DNA of 64,000 bases from Abelmoschus esculentus (taxonomy: Eukaryota; Streptophyta; Magnoliopsida; Malvales; Malvaceae). A program made the position numbers and the translations under genes. The stretch spans positions 12,396,936-12,460,935 of the forward strand of contig JAUCBN010000017.1 of NCBI GenBank assembly GCA_035048815.1. Direction: 5' to 3'. The notes under the pieces were generated by a model. The model was given only the letters and a program-made list of their open reading frames with translations. It did no database searches and was not told where the DNA came from. This document shows, one piece after another, positions 35,647 to 45,843 of this stretch; the stretch's first letter is position 1; each line of letters starts with the position of its first letter.

Positions 35647-36124
35647 CCCCGTTGATATTGAGTTAGATTAGTCCCAATTGAAGACTCGATGACATCAGTG
35701 AGTCTTGATTCATCATCTGAAAGAACCGAAACAACCCCATCGATTATGTAAGGCACTTGACTTGATGTTATGACTGCAACAAAAGGAGCATATTCTAGTG
35801 GAAGTCCATTCATGATAGTGGCTATGTGCTCCACAGTAGAGACCTTGTGACCGGAGATGGCCAATAGATCACAGATCTACTTAATCTTGGTGGTGTACTC
35901 ACACATACGAAGAGATATTTTACGCATCGAACAAAACTTGCAATGAAGATGCATGACCTTTGTTGTCGAAAGCTTGGAAAAAATCTTAGTGAGCATAGCC
36001 AGATCTCTAATGAGGTTTCAACGCCAACAAACTGAGGAAGAATATCGAAGCTAACTGTCGAAAGTAGCCAAGACGCGAGGTAGTTGTCCTTTTTGAGAAA
36101 TTGTTTATACACAGAATTGAGCAT
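35526..36124 (-). pseudogene. Copia gag remnant (N-terminal part)
   Basis: Minus-strand frames at 35822-36124 and 35647-35864 fit copia gag: a stretch ending S-G-H-K-V-S-T-V-E-H and I-M-N-G-L-P-L-E-Y-A-P-F, like the gag region upstream of the knuckle. They are broken by frame changes and by the solo LTR. Confidence 0.6.
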
Positions 36125-36259
36125 ACGCTCACCAGATGCTCGATGGATGTGCTTCTCAAGGCGATTAAAATCTGGACCAATGTAATCTTAGAGCCTTAAT
36201 CTCCAATTTGTTAGAATGACCTACTGCTTCTATAGTAGAAAATTGGAGTCATCCAAATA

Positions 36260-37575
36260 GACATTTATTCTTTTGTTAGAAAATATCTGGGAGGTGGCAT
36301 CTTCACCATGGAAGGCTGATATGGACTCAATGATCTTTATAAGGGTCATTAACATCAAGTACCAGATAGCTTACGCAACAATAAGAAGGAACGAGAAACA
36401 CAAGAAATAAGAAGATAATTTGTAGAGGGAGGCCACATGATCAAGAAAAGCAACTGATATCATGTAAAACTTTTAAAAATATACTAAGAATTGAATATGA
36501 TAATAGCAAATGATATTCCTTGTATTGTAAGCTGAATAAGCATGCATATTTATATACAAGAAAACCCTAGATGTTAAGCTAGCTGTGAAGGTTTTAGAAG
36601 CTCGTAACCATCCTAACAATCTGCTAAGAGTGTTGGTTGGAATACTAAGGGCTTTAGGCATAATTGCTGAAGTTGATTACAAAGTTGTTGAGGAACTATT
36701 AAAGAAGCTGCATCAATTCACAGCTTCTTAAAATACATTACATTCCAGTCCCACACAACACTTAAGATCAGTCCAATTGCAAATGTGAAGTGTTAAACTT
36801 TATCAAACTTAAGTTTTTTTATTAACTTATGTGCTAAAACATGCGAGCCGCTTCCGAACGCGGTCTTAGGGTTTATACAACTTAACATGCGAGATGTAAA
36901 GGCAAGATAAAAAGAAAAATAAATATTTATTCTTTTGGTAAAAAACATCTGAGAGGTGGCATCTTCACCATGGGAGGCTGGTATGAACTCAATGATCTTT
37001 AGAAGGACCATTAACATCAAGTACCAAATAGCTTACACAACAAAAAAAATGAGAAACACAAAAAATAAGAAAAAATTTGTAGAAGAAGGCCACATGATCA
37101 AGAAAAACAACTGATATCGTATAAAACTTTTAAAAACATACTAAGAATTGAATATGATAATAGCAAATGATATTCCTTGTACTGTAAGCTGAATAAGCAT
37201 GCATATTTATATATAAAAAATCCTAGTTGTTAAGCTAGTTATCAAGGTTCTAGAAGCTCGTAATTATCCTAACAGTCTGCTACGAGTGTTGGTTGAAATA
37301 CTGAGGACTTTAGGCATAATTGTTGAAGTTGATTGCAAAGTTATTGAGGGGCTGTTAAAGAAGCTGCATCAATTCATAGCTTCTTAACATATATTACACC
37401 CTAGTCCCACACAACACTTAAGATCAGTCTAATTGCAAATGTGAATTGTTAAACTTTATCAAACTTAAGTTTTTTTTTACTAACTTATGTGCTAAAACAT
37501 GTGGAGCCGCTTCTGAACCCGGTCTTAGTATTCATACAACTCAACACCCGAGATGTAAAGGCAAGAGGAAAAGGC
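36260..37575. repeat. Tandem duplication, two units of about 658 bp, containing the copia LTR and host flank
   Basis: Unit 1 is about 36260-36917 and unit 2 about 36918-37575. Each contains, in order, part of the copia 5' untranslated leader with the primer site, one LTR, and about 190 bases of non-element flank ending at AGATGTAAAGGCAAGA. The junction of LTR and flank is TACAT in unit 1 and TATAT in unit 2. The duplication therefore happened after the insertion. Confidence 0.8.
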
Positions 37576-38361
37576 AAATATACCGAATATTCTGAGTTTT
37601 TTAATTGGTTTAATATTAAACAAGATGCAGTTGACAATCCACATCTAGAATCACACATGAAATGTTAATTTATATTTTTACATGGGAAAGAATTCTTCAA
37701 CTCGACAAAATTGGAGGGTTTTTCTTAGGATGTTTGAAGACATAATAGTCACCAAGCTTTTATTAGTATAAAGCATTCAAAATGCAAAAATTTAAATTTT
37801 CTAAAAATATTAATTTTTTCTTAACAAATAACTTCTAAAAATTGACGTCACTTTAACAAAATAGAAACCATCAATTCTATTCAGTTATTGATCAATTAAC
37901 TTGAGATCACCCATTCTTGTACCTTTAGCCATACTAATTCTAAACCCTTTTAAACTCAGTGAACAACTAAAACCGAAACAGACAACCATAAAAAATCATT
38001 TACATTCTCAGAATATAAATTAGTAACAAAGCAATTTGAATTTTGAAACATAAATTTAAAAGCAAGCAAAACAATACTTGCATATATATTTTCTACCCAT
38101 TAAGGGTTCTAGTGTTGGAACTCAGTAAGAAATATTGTTAGTGTTAACTAAATTATATTGACAACATCTTTCGAGTACCATGCGTATATGGATAAAAATC
38201 CACAAAAGAAAAAAAAATCTGGGAAGTCAAAGAACGAGGATGTAAAGTTTGATGACAACAGTGAAAATAATGATAAAATTTAATTTTATTAATACTAACA
38301 ATTACCATTATGATAAATAGGAAAATCAATGCAATATCAATATGAGTTCAATCATATAACA
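37576..38361. other. Intergenic DNA between retroelements, nothing recognised
   Basis: AT-rich DNA without coding signal; probably the original downstream flank of CDKC. Confidence 0.45.
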
Positions 38362-38366
38362 AAAAA

Positions 38367-38642
38367 TGTTATCAACTTTTTATGTTATTAAACAAAAAAT
38401 ATCGCGTTTCTTTTGTCTATTATGCTTTTGTTTTATTTAATTAGTCGTTACTAAACGTTGTCGTTTGGTCAGAGTTCAGAGTTTTGTTTCTAACCATTAG
38501 GCCATTCATTGTGGATGGTACTGGATTCTGTTAATTCTCTTCTCTTTTCTCTCTAAAAATACAGTCTTTCTTCAACTTGCTCTTCTACATCTTTTCTTTC
38601 TTATTCAGTTAATTTCTATTGGAATTATTAAGTGTTGCATCA
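38367..38642 (+). repeat. Gypsy 5' LTR
   Basis: TGTTATCAAC ... TTGCATCA; direct repeat of 45567-45843 with about 20% visible differences. Followed after one base by the tRNA-Met primer site. Confidence 0.85.
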
Positions 38643-39952
38643 ATGGTATCAGAGCCTCGGATTCTAACCATGGTGACCGGTGTGTAAATGCATTCTCAAC
38701 GGTTGGTTTCTAAGATTCAATCTGAGTTTAAGGAGCTCAAAAAAGGTTAGAGGAAAAATCGAATAGACCCTTGTATCCAAAACTCAAGATATAAGAGTAG
38801 AGGTCAGTGGAGTTCGATCTTAGGTCCATGAACATATGTAATGGTGTAAAAACTTGTGGGGTGTGTCATTGCCTTTTAAAGGAGTATTGGGTGACTCTTC
38901 TTCTACAAGTATGGAATTGAAAGTTTCAGCCTTAGTGGTAAACTTGAATTAAAAGGAGGATGACGTGGTGGTGTTGGGTGAAACAAATCCTCAGTTATAT
39001 AAGCTTCGATGTCCTACTTTTAATGGTGAAAATTTTAAGGATTGATGGTCCAAACTAAAACAATTTTTTTCAGCTAAGAATGTTCAAGAACCAAACAAAG
39101 TGAGGAAAATGATGTTGAATCTGAAAGATAAAGCTCTATAGTGATACTATTTTTTGGTTCGAAAGCAAAAAGGTCTTCAATGTCTCTCTTGATATAAGTA
39201 TTTTAAAATTCTTAAAGATCGTTTTGATCTAGTAGAATTAGAGGATCCAATGAGAGAGTTGGTTAGCTTAAAGTAGTCTTCCACTGTGGATCAGTATTAC
39301 TCAGAGTTTGTAAGTCTTCTAATAAATATAGCCTAAGAATCTAAAATGGGAGATAGACCAATATATTAGAATTTTTCAGCCTAAGAATCAGTTATATGCT
39401 TTCAGGCTAGCCTTGCATTTTGAACAGATTACTTCTGTCAGCACTAGCAAGACATTAACCCTAATTATAAGGCCCCTTGCACCAAATTTACTTTTTCTGC
39501 AATATCTCCTTCCACTTATAGTATGGTTGGACCATCTACTTCTTTTAAAGGTTTAGTTAGGTCAACTCCTCCTCCTTTGACCTCTAAGATTTCAAATTCT
39601 AGTAGTATTTTTAGTTTTGCACCTAAGAGTGGAATACAAGCTACTAGTAGTGATCCAGGTAGACTTTCTTGTATTGAATGGATGAAATAAGGTGCAAAGA
39701 ATTTTGTTTTTAGTGCCCTGCGAAGTATGTATCAGGCCATAAGTTCACTAGGGTCAAATTATATCAGTTATTGATGGAGGGCATTGAAATTGAAAGAGAC
39801 TAGGGAAATTTTTAAACTGTGAGAAAATTAAAACCTAAGCAATATAAAAATGGTCAGAATAAGATGATGTGTTATCTTTGCAAGCAATTTGGGTTTTTAT
39901 TGATTATGATACTATGAAAATTAAGGTTTAGTTGGGAAAAAGATCATCAATT

Positions 39953-39985
39953 GTTCTATTTGATTCAGGCGACACTCATAACTTT
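39953..39985 (+). pseudogene. Retropepsin active-site fragment
   Basis: Reads V-L-F-D-S-G-D-T-H-N-F, the aspartic protease D-S/T-G motif with the T-H-N-F context of plant gypsy elements. The surrounding frame is broken. Confidence 0.7.
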
Positions 39986-40484
39986 CTCTGTTTAATAGTG
40001 ATGGAAATGGATGACTAGTTGTGAAACAGAAGCATCAGCTTAAGATCATTATTACATATAGTGATATATTATGTACTTATGGGTTGTGTAGAGAAGTAGA
40101 CTAAAAATCTCAATATCATTCTTTTTCCACAAATTTTATGATTCTTTCATGCAAAGGATGTAACATGGTCCTTGACATACAATAACTAATTACACGGGGC
40201 TTTATTGAATGGAATTTTTCCAAACAAACTATGGGGTTCAAAATTAAGGGACATGTATTCAAATTGGAAGGAATGTCTCCTGATTCAACTTAGTTCTTTG
40301 AAGAAGGAAAAGCTTCCAGAGTTATAAAAGCGTCTAGAACAACTCCTAAATTATCATTTTTTTTACTATTGCATCACAAGTGAAGATTCATTTAAGCCAA
40401 CATGAGCTATCAATGGATTTATAAAATCTGTTGTTGAAATTTAATAATGTTTTTTAGGAACCTAAGGGTCTTCCACCTTTTAGG

Positions 40485-41130
40485 CGACATGAGCGTAACA
40501 TAGTACTTTAAGATGAACAGATTGTAGTTAAAGTGAGATCATATAGATATCCAACAATTAAGAAGTATAAGATTGAAAGAATCGTTCAAGACATGTTGAA
40601 GGCTAAAATCATTAAAATTAATCGTATAAACTCATTTACTTCACTCATTGTTACGTTGAAGAAGAAAGCACATGAAGGCTCTTTGTGATTGAAAAGATGT
40701 TAGATGAATTAGGGGTGACAAGGTTATTTTCAAAACTTTATTTGAGATTTGGATATTACCAAATCAAAACGAAAGTTTTTGATATTCCTAAAACTGTTTT
40801 TAGGACTCATGAGGGTCACTATGAGTTCCCAGTGATGTCCTTTGTTCTCACCAATGTTTCAAATATATTTCAGAGATTAATAAATCAAGTCTTCAAGCAA
40901 TTATTGAAAAATCAATGCTGATATTTTTTTATGATATTTTGGTGTACTCTAAAATTTAGGAAGATCATCTAAAGCATTTACAGGAGGTTTTGAGGTTGTT
41001 GCAACAACATGAATTATATCCAAACATGGTAAATGTACTTTTAAGGCAAAAAGAATTGATTATTTGGGTTATATTATTTCATAAAGACACATATATATGG
41101 ACCAATAGGAAGTTAAACGTGTACTAGATT
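40485..41130 (+). pseudogene. Gypsy reverse transcriptase, catalytically broken
   Basis: Frame 40685-40921 holds L-R-F-G-Y-Y-Q-I-K and P-K-T-V-F-R-T-H-E-G-H-Y-E-F-P-V-M-S-F, conserved transcriptase stretches. A stop codon and frameshift follow, and 40924-40950 reads F-F-Y-D-I-L-V-Y-S where the family has two consecutive Asp, so one catalytic Asp is replaced by Tyr. Confidence 0.85.
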
Positions 41131-41199
41131 GGCTTATTCCCAATTGTGTAAAAAAGTTAAGGGGTTTCTTAAAGGAAATTCATAAAAAATTATGGATCT

Positions 41200-41640
41200 A
41201 TGGTTAAACCACTCTCTAAATTACTTAAAAAGAATAAATGGGATTGGAATAAAAAGGCTAAAATTGCTATAATAAGGTTGAAGTCAGCTATGTCCTCTAC
41301 ACCTGTTCTTGTTCTTTTAGGTTTCAATCAAGAGTTTATAATTAAAATAGATGCTTCTACTCTTGGGGTTGGTATTGCTTTTATACAAAGGGATAAACCA
41401 CTAACTTATTTTTTAAAGGTCTTAGTGTTAAACATCAACCATTGTCTATACATGGCAAGAAAATACTTGATGTCTTGTTGGCATTTAAGAAATGATTCCT
41501 TATCTAATAAAAAGACATTTCAAGATTAGGATTGTTCATCAGAGCTTAAGGTTCTTAGTTAGCGATCAAACTATACTCTTGTCCAACAAACTTAGATAGC
41601 TAAGATATTGGGATATGATTATGAAATAATCTATAAAAGA
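41200..41640 (+). pseudogene. Gypsy RNase H remnant
   Basis: Frame 41200-41529 includes F-I-I-K-I-D-A-S-T-L-G-V-G-I-A-F-I-Q, the first RNase H motif of gypsy polyproteins. The frame later breaks near 41530-41600. Confidence 0.78.
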
Positions 41641-41879
41641 GGAGTGCATAATATAATATCTAGCACTCTTTTTAGGAACCCTTCGCTTAGTCAAGGACAA
41701 CTCATGACCATCAGTAGCTTCAATCCTAAGTGGGTGAAAAAATTAGACAAAGTTAAGAAAATGATAACAAAATTAAGAAACTTATTGGTCACTTGAGTAA
41801 CATTCTTGGTTCTTACTCCAAATATAGTTAAGATGATAAAATGTTAAAAAGAAAAGAAAAAAAATGATGATCGGAGGTG

Positions 41880-42360
41880 ATGTTGTTTTAAAAGGATAGC
41901 TCATAAACTTGTTTCATTACTTTGCTCTTAGTGGTCATTTTGGGTTAAGAATTACTAGTAGAAGTTGTCCTCTTTTCTTTATCGAAAAAGCCTCAAGAAG
42001 ACGATGAGAAGCAAAATTAGAGAATATAAAATTTATCAAAAGAACAAATATGACAATCAATTGAAAATTGGTCGTCTTTTATAACCTTTTCCAATAGTAG
42101 AAAAAGTTTGGTGTTCTATCGGTATAGATTTCATTGAATGGTTGTCTAATTTAGGATCTAAGAATATCATATATGTGATGGTGGACAGATTAATATATGC
42201 CCATTTCATGATTTTTTTCTCATCCATTAACAGCTTTGACAATAGCTTAGATCTTCATGGATAGTATTTTTAAACTGCATGACCTACCTGGATTTATTAT
42301 ATGTGATAGAGATAAGTTTTCATGAGTTATTTTAGAAGAAGTTATTTAACAAGTTAGGAG
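41880..42360 (+). pseudogene. Gypsy integrase, 5' part
   Basis: Broken frames contain I-D-F-I-E-W-L near 42125 and I-Y-V-M-V-D-R-L-I-Y-A-H-F near 42170, parts of the integrase core. It continues at 44746 after the nested element. Confidence 0.75.
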
Positions 42361-42640
42361 TGTTAGACTAATAACAAATTGATTGTTATCAGGCTATTAG
42401 AATTAGTTGAGTTGTTAGATTAGTTTGTTAAACCATTTGGTTTGTGAGCAATTAGTCATAGTTTGTAGACTATATATGCCTAATATTTGTAATGGGTTAC
42501 TCACCCTTCTTTGATCATTTGTAATAAAAAATCAGATTATATTTGTTTCATTTGGGTTCTACTTATCATTCATCCCTAACCACCGTTCATAAACCCATCA
42601 CCGTCCATCTCATCTCCGGCATAATGCCTTTATTCTCACA
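42361..42640 (+). repeat. LTR of the nested element (left)
   Basis: TGTTAGACTAATAAC ... TATTCTCACA; direct repeat of 44464-44745. Confidence 0.9.
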
Positions 42641-42773
42641 TGGTATCATTCGCTAATAAGATTCGTCGTCGTCCTTATTCCGCTGTTGTCGTTGGGTCTT
42701 GTTCTCCATTTATCTTCTGTGTTTTTGAAGTCGTAGAAGGAAATCCATAAAAACTGAACAAAAAGGGGAAAAG

Positions 42774-42956
42774 ATGAGACCGATGTCGATGGAGTACAAG
42801 ATGGATCCAGACGATCAAGGTTCAGCCATGGAAGTCAACGATGTTGACTTGTTCGACCTTTTAGGAGAAGGTGTCATCGAAACCGACAACAAGCTCGCCG
42901 ATGTCGATTTCTTCAATAACTTCGAAGAAGATTTCAATGACTCCCGTATCAACTAA
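42774..42956 (+). CDS. SMALL ACIDIC PROTEIN 1-like ORF captured in an LTR element, 60 aa
   Basis: The ORF is complete, from ATG to TAA, and its base composition is richer in G+C than the surrounding DNA. It starts M-R-P-M, is strongly acidic, and has D-N-K-L-A-D-V-D-F-F-N-N-F-E-E-D-F then N-D-S-R-I-N at its end. This matches what I recall of plant SMAP1: about 60 residues, the same M-R-P-M start, and a Phe/Asp-rich C-terminal domain ending D-D-F-D-D-(S/T)-D-I-N. SMAP1 acts in the Arabidopsis response to the auxin analogue 2,4-D, upstream of Aux/IAA breakdown. The C-terminus differs from the usual acidic pattern (Asn and Arg replacing Asp). It lies 134 bases after the primer site, so it could be transcribed from the LTR. 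Whether it is translated, or is a silent passenger, cannot be seen. Confidence 0.65.
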   Translation: MRPMSMEYKMDPDDQGSAMEVNDVDLFDLLGEGVIETDNKLADVDFFNNFEEDFNDSRIN

Positions 42957-44463
42957 AATCAAACAAGAAGAATCCCTAAAAGTACATGTTTATCCTTGTT
43001 TCTCTACTTCTCTAGTTCAAATATTGTGGATTTCTTTATTGGTGTTCTTAACGCTGCCTCTATCGGCGATCGATTTTCTTAATTGGATCTGAAAATTTTT
43101 CAGAAGTGCTTCGACGTTTGAGTGCCAATATTCTCCCGTTGATATTGCCTTTGTGTTGTTTCTACTTGAACAAAGTAGCATCCGATTTTCAGTTGTCAGT
43201 TTATATCATCAATTGTGAGAATTCTGGTAATATCTTTATGTTTCTATAAATAGTTGTTGTTCTTCTGCAGTTTAATTCCTGGACTCCATGTATATTTCTT
43301 GCATCAGTCTAATGTTCAACTGATCATGGGAACTTCCATTTTTGATTACAAGAATGTTCAACTCGTAATAATTCATTGGTTAAAGAGTGAACTAGTGATT
43401 TGTTTTTGGATTTCCTGTGAACTTTAGACTAACTCTCATCACAGCTCCTCTTTCTTTATGTCTTTCTTTATGTCTACTGCGTTAGAGACACTTTCTTCTA
43501 CTGATTTTCTGTTTGTTTTTGGTGCTCACATTCTACTTGTTTGTTAAATTGTCAAGAAGAGCAATTCTGCTTATGACTATTGAAATACCTCCAAGGTTCA
43601 TGATGTCTTCCGCCTTGCTAAAGAAAAACCTCCAACCATTATCTTTATTGATGAGGTAGATGTCATTACTATTTCCTAGTAGTTATTGTTCATTGGATTC
43701 TCTTTTCTCATTGTTTACTCATCAAGGAAGTTGTTCACTGTTCTGATTTTCAATGGTAATCTTCTTTGAGGTATTTACAACATTGTATTGTTCTGGGTTA
43801 GTTTTATTGGTTTTCGGTGTAAAGTTTGCGAGTTGAAGTTGATATTATCTTGTTACGTTTGCTTTGGAAGCTTCATTATATTTTATTTTGTCCGCAAGGG
43901 TAAATAGAATTTTGGTTTAACAATCAAGTTCAAAAGGTAGAAAATATCTGGGGACTGTATAGTGTTTAACAACCTTGCATTCCTTAACCAGACATAAGAG
44001 GGTATTTTTTTTTCTCAAAAGGGGGCTTCAGATTGCATCCGGGAGTTCGTAGCTTAACCGCCTTGCTCCCACCAAAAAGAAGGATCAAACAAGAGACATA
44101 GTAAGATAATGAAGTTGGAAGAAGAATAGATTTAGGAAAGAATGCTGGATGACAAAAGAAGTTGTAGATTGAAAGGTGAGTTAAGAAGAACGAAAAGATG
44201 AAGAACATTTTTCGATTCTCAATAACCCATCAAATTCTACATATGTTGTTGATTGGTTTCAAGAATTTCATTTCACATAAAACTAGCTCAAAGAATCAAT
44301 AAACTTTGTTTTTGTTTGAGAAGCAACTTTAAGAAGTTTAGAAGGTTGAAAGAATGAGAAATGAAGATTCTCACTCCCCGTCGTTGAACAACAAACTCAC
44401 TGGTTAGTAGTTCTTGAAGAAGATTGAAAAAAAAAGTTTAACGAGAGAAGAAAATAGGGTGAA
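42957..44463 (+). other. Remaining interior of the nested LTR element
   Basis: Apart from the RPT3-like fragment, no protein similarity was recognised. The T-rich, intron- or UTR-like texture (for example TCTGCAG, CTTGCATCAG) suggests non-coding parts of the captured genes. Confidence 0.45.
43593..43670 (+). pseudogene. Fragment of 26S proteasome ATPase RPT3-like gene
   Basis: Twenty-six codons include D-V-F-R-L-A-K-E and I-I-F-I-D-E-V-D, the Walker-B region of AAA ATPases. The D-V-F-R-L-A-K-E context is that of proteasome subunit RPT3 rather than RPT1, 2, 4, 5 or 6. A stop follows six bases later, at 43677. Just upstream, CCTCCAAGG may be the end of G-P-R with a small deletion. It is a scrap within the nested LTR element, with no neighbouring proteasome exons. 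Confidence 0.7.
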
Positions 44464-44745
44464 TGTTAGACTAATAACAAATTGATTGTTATTATGCTAT
44501 TAAAATTAGTTGAGTTGTTAGATTAGTTTGTTAAACCATTTAGTTTGTTAGCAATTAGTCATAGTTTGTAGGTTATATATGCCTAATATTTTTAATGGGT
44601 TACTCACCCCTCTTTGATCATTTGCTAATAAAAAATCAGATTATATTTTGTTTCATTTAGGTTTTACTTATCATTCATCCCTAACCACCATTCATAAATC
44701 CATCACCATCCATCTCATCTCCGGCATAATGCCTTCATTCTCACA
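44464..44745 (+). repeat. LTR of the nested element (right)
   Basis: Direct repeat of 42361-42640, ending TCATTCTCACA, preceded by a purine-rich tract. Confidence 0.9.
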
Positions 44746-45560
44746 ATGAGTGACTTTGACTCTTTCAATAGCATATTATTTTGAGAAAAATGGGCAAACT
44801 AAAGTGATGAGTAGATGCTTGAAAACCTATTTAACGTGCATGATAAGTGAGTTCCTAAAGAATGAAGTAAATGGTTATCCCTTGCAGAATAGTGATATAA
44901 TACATCTTATGATTCCTTTATCAAAATCACTTATTTTTAAGCATCATATAGGTAAGCTCTCGCTTTCTATTTACTCTACCTAGAAAGAGAATCTCTTGTA
45001 ACTACTACTGATAGAAGTTTACAGGCTAGAAAAACAACAATCAAGGTGTTACAGTTTTATCTCAAAAGGGCGATTGATAAGATGAAAAAATAGGTTTATA
45101 ATAGGAGATTAGGAAAAGAGAGTATATTGGATTGAGTTTATTTGAAACTTTAACACTATAAGAAATAGTCAACACATTCGAGGAGGAATCAAAATTTAAC
45201 TCTTAAATGGTTTGTTCCTTATCAGATATTGGAAAGGGTTGGCAATGTGGCATATGGGTTACAATTGGCCTGGGGATTCAGAGTTTACCATGTATTATAT
45301 GTTTTTCAGCTGAAGAAGCATATTGGATCCTTCCCTAGTCAACTAAGTCAACCTGTAGTGGAAGAGGATGAGACATTGTTGAAGGAATCCTTACGAATCA
45401 TTGTCAGATTATGATGAAAAAAGGAATCGAGATTTTACTAAGGTCTTAGTGGAGTAGACCAACCGTTTTTCTAAAGATGCTACATGGAAAATTTTTTACA
45501 AACAGCAACAAGATTTTCATCATTTTCATCCTTGATGATAAGCTTTCTCTTCAAAGAATG
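44746..45560 (+). pseudogene. Gypsy integrase 3' part and chromodomain remnant
   Basis: Near 44780 the frame reads E-K-N-G-Q-T-K-V-M-S-R-C-L-K-T-Y, corresponding to the D-G-Q-T-E-V region of gypsy integrases. Frame 45229-45414 matches the integrase C-terminal G-P-Y/F-like module ahead of a chromodomain. Bases 45428-45490 read D-F-T-K-V-L-V-E-stop-T-N-R-F, a chromodomain with its Trp codon turned to TAG. Confidence 0.75.
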
Positions 45561-45566
45561 GAGTAT

Positions 45567-45843
45567 TGTTATCAGCTTTTTATATTATTAAATCAAAATG
45601 TTGTGTTTTTTGTTTGCTATGCTTTTGTTTTACTTTAATATTACCCGTTAGTCAACATTGTTATTTTGGTTAGAGTTAAGAGGGTTCTTTTCAGTCTTTA
45701 AGTCATTCTTTGTGGATTGTATTGGATTATATTAATTCTCTCATCTTTTCTCTTTAATAATACAGTTTCTCTTCAGCGTGCCCTTCTTCATCTTTTCTTA
45801 TTTATTTCATTATTTTTTGTTGGAGTTATTAAGTGTTTCATAA
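45567..45843 (+). repeat. Gypsy 3' LTR
   Basis: Direct repeat of 38367-38642, beginning TGTTATCAGC after a short purine-rich run AAAGAATGGAG. Confidence 0.85.

Larger units (their letters stand above)
31189..37394 (-). mobile_element. Copia-type LTR retrotransposon, minus strand, inserted 3' of CDKC, with later rearrangements
   Basis: The left LTR is 31194-31455 and the right LTR 36463-36731, with a third LTR copy at 37120-37389. The extreme flanks are both TATAT (31189-31193 and 37390-37394), the 5-bp target duplication. Next to the right LTR on the minus strand is TGATATCAGTTGC, close to the initiator-tRNA-Met primer site (TGGTATCA). Reading leftward the order is gag, integrase, reverse transcriptase, the copia order. 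All genes carry stops or frameshifts. A solo LTR sits inside gag (34392-35641). The element ends only 120 bp beyond the CDKC stop codon, in opposite orientation. Confidence 0.85.
42356..44750 (+). mobile_element. Nested non-autonomous LTR retrotransposon carrying host gene pieces
   Basis: LTRs are 42361-42640 and 44464-44745, about 93% alike by eye. Flanks AGGAG and ATGAG agree at 4 of 5 bases. TGGTATCATTCGC directly follows the left LTR (tRNA-Met-type primer site), and a purine-rich tract (GAGAGAAGAAAATAGGG) precedes the right one. The 1.8-kb interior has no gag, protease, integrase or transcriptase. It holds a complete 60-codon ORF similar to SMALL ACIDIC PROTEIN 1 (42774-42956) and a proteasome RPT3-like fragment (43593-43670). 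It interrupts the gypsy integrase gene, so it is younger than that element. It depends on enzymes supplied by others. Confidence 0.88.
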
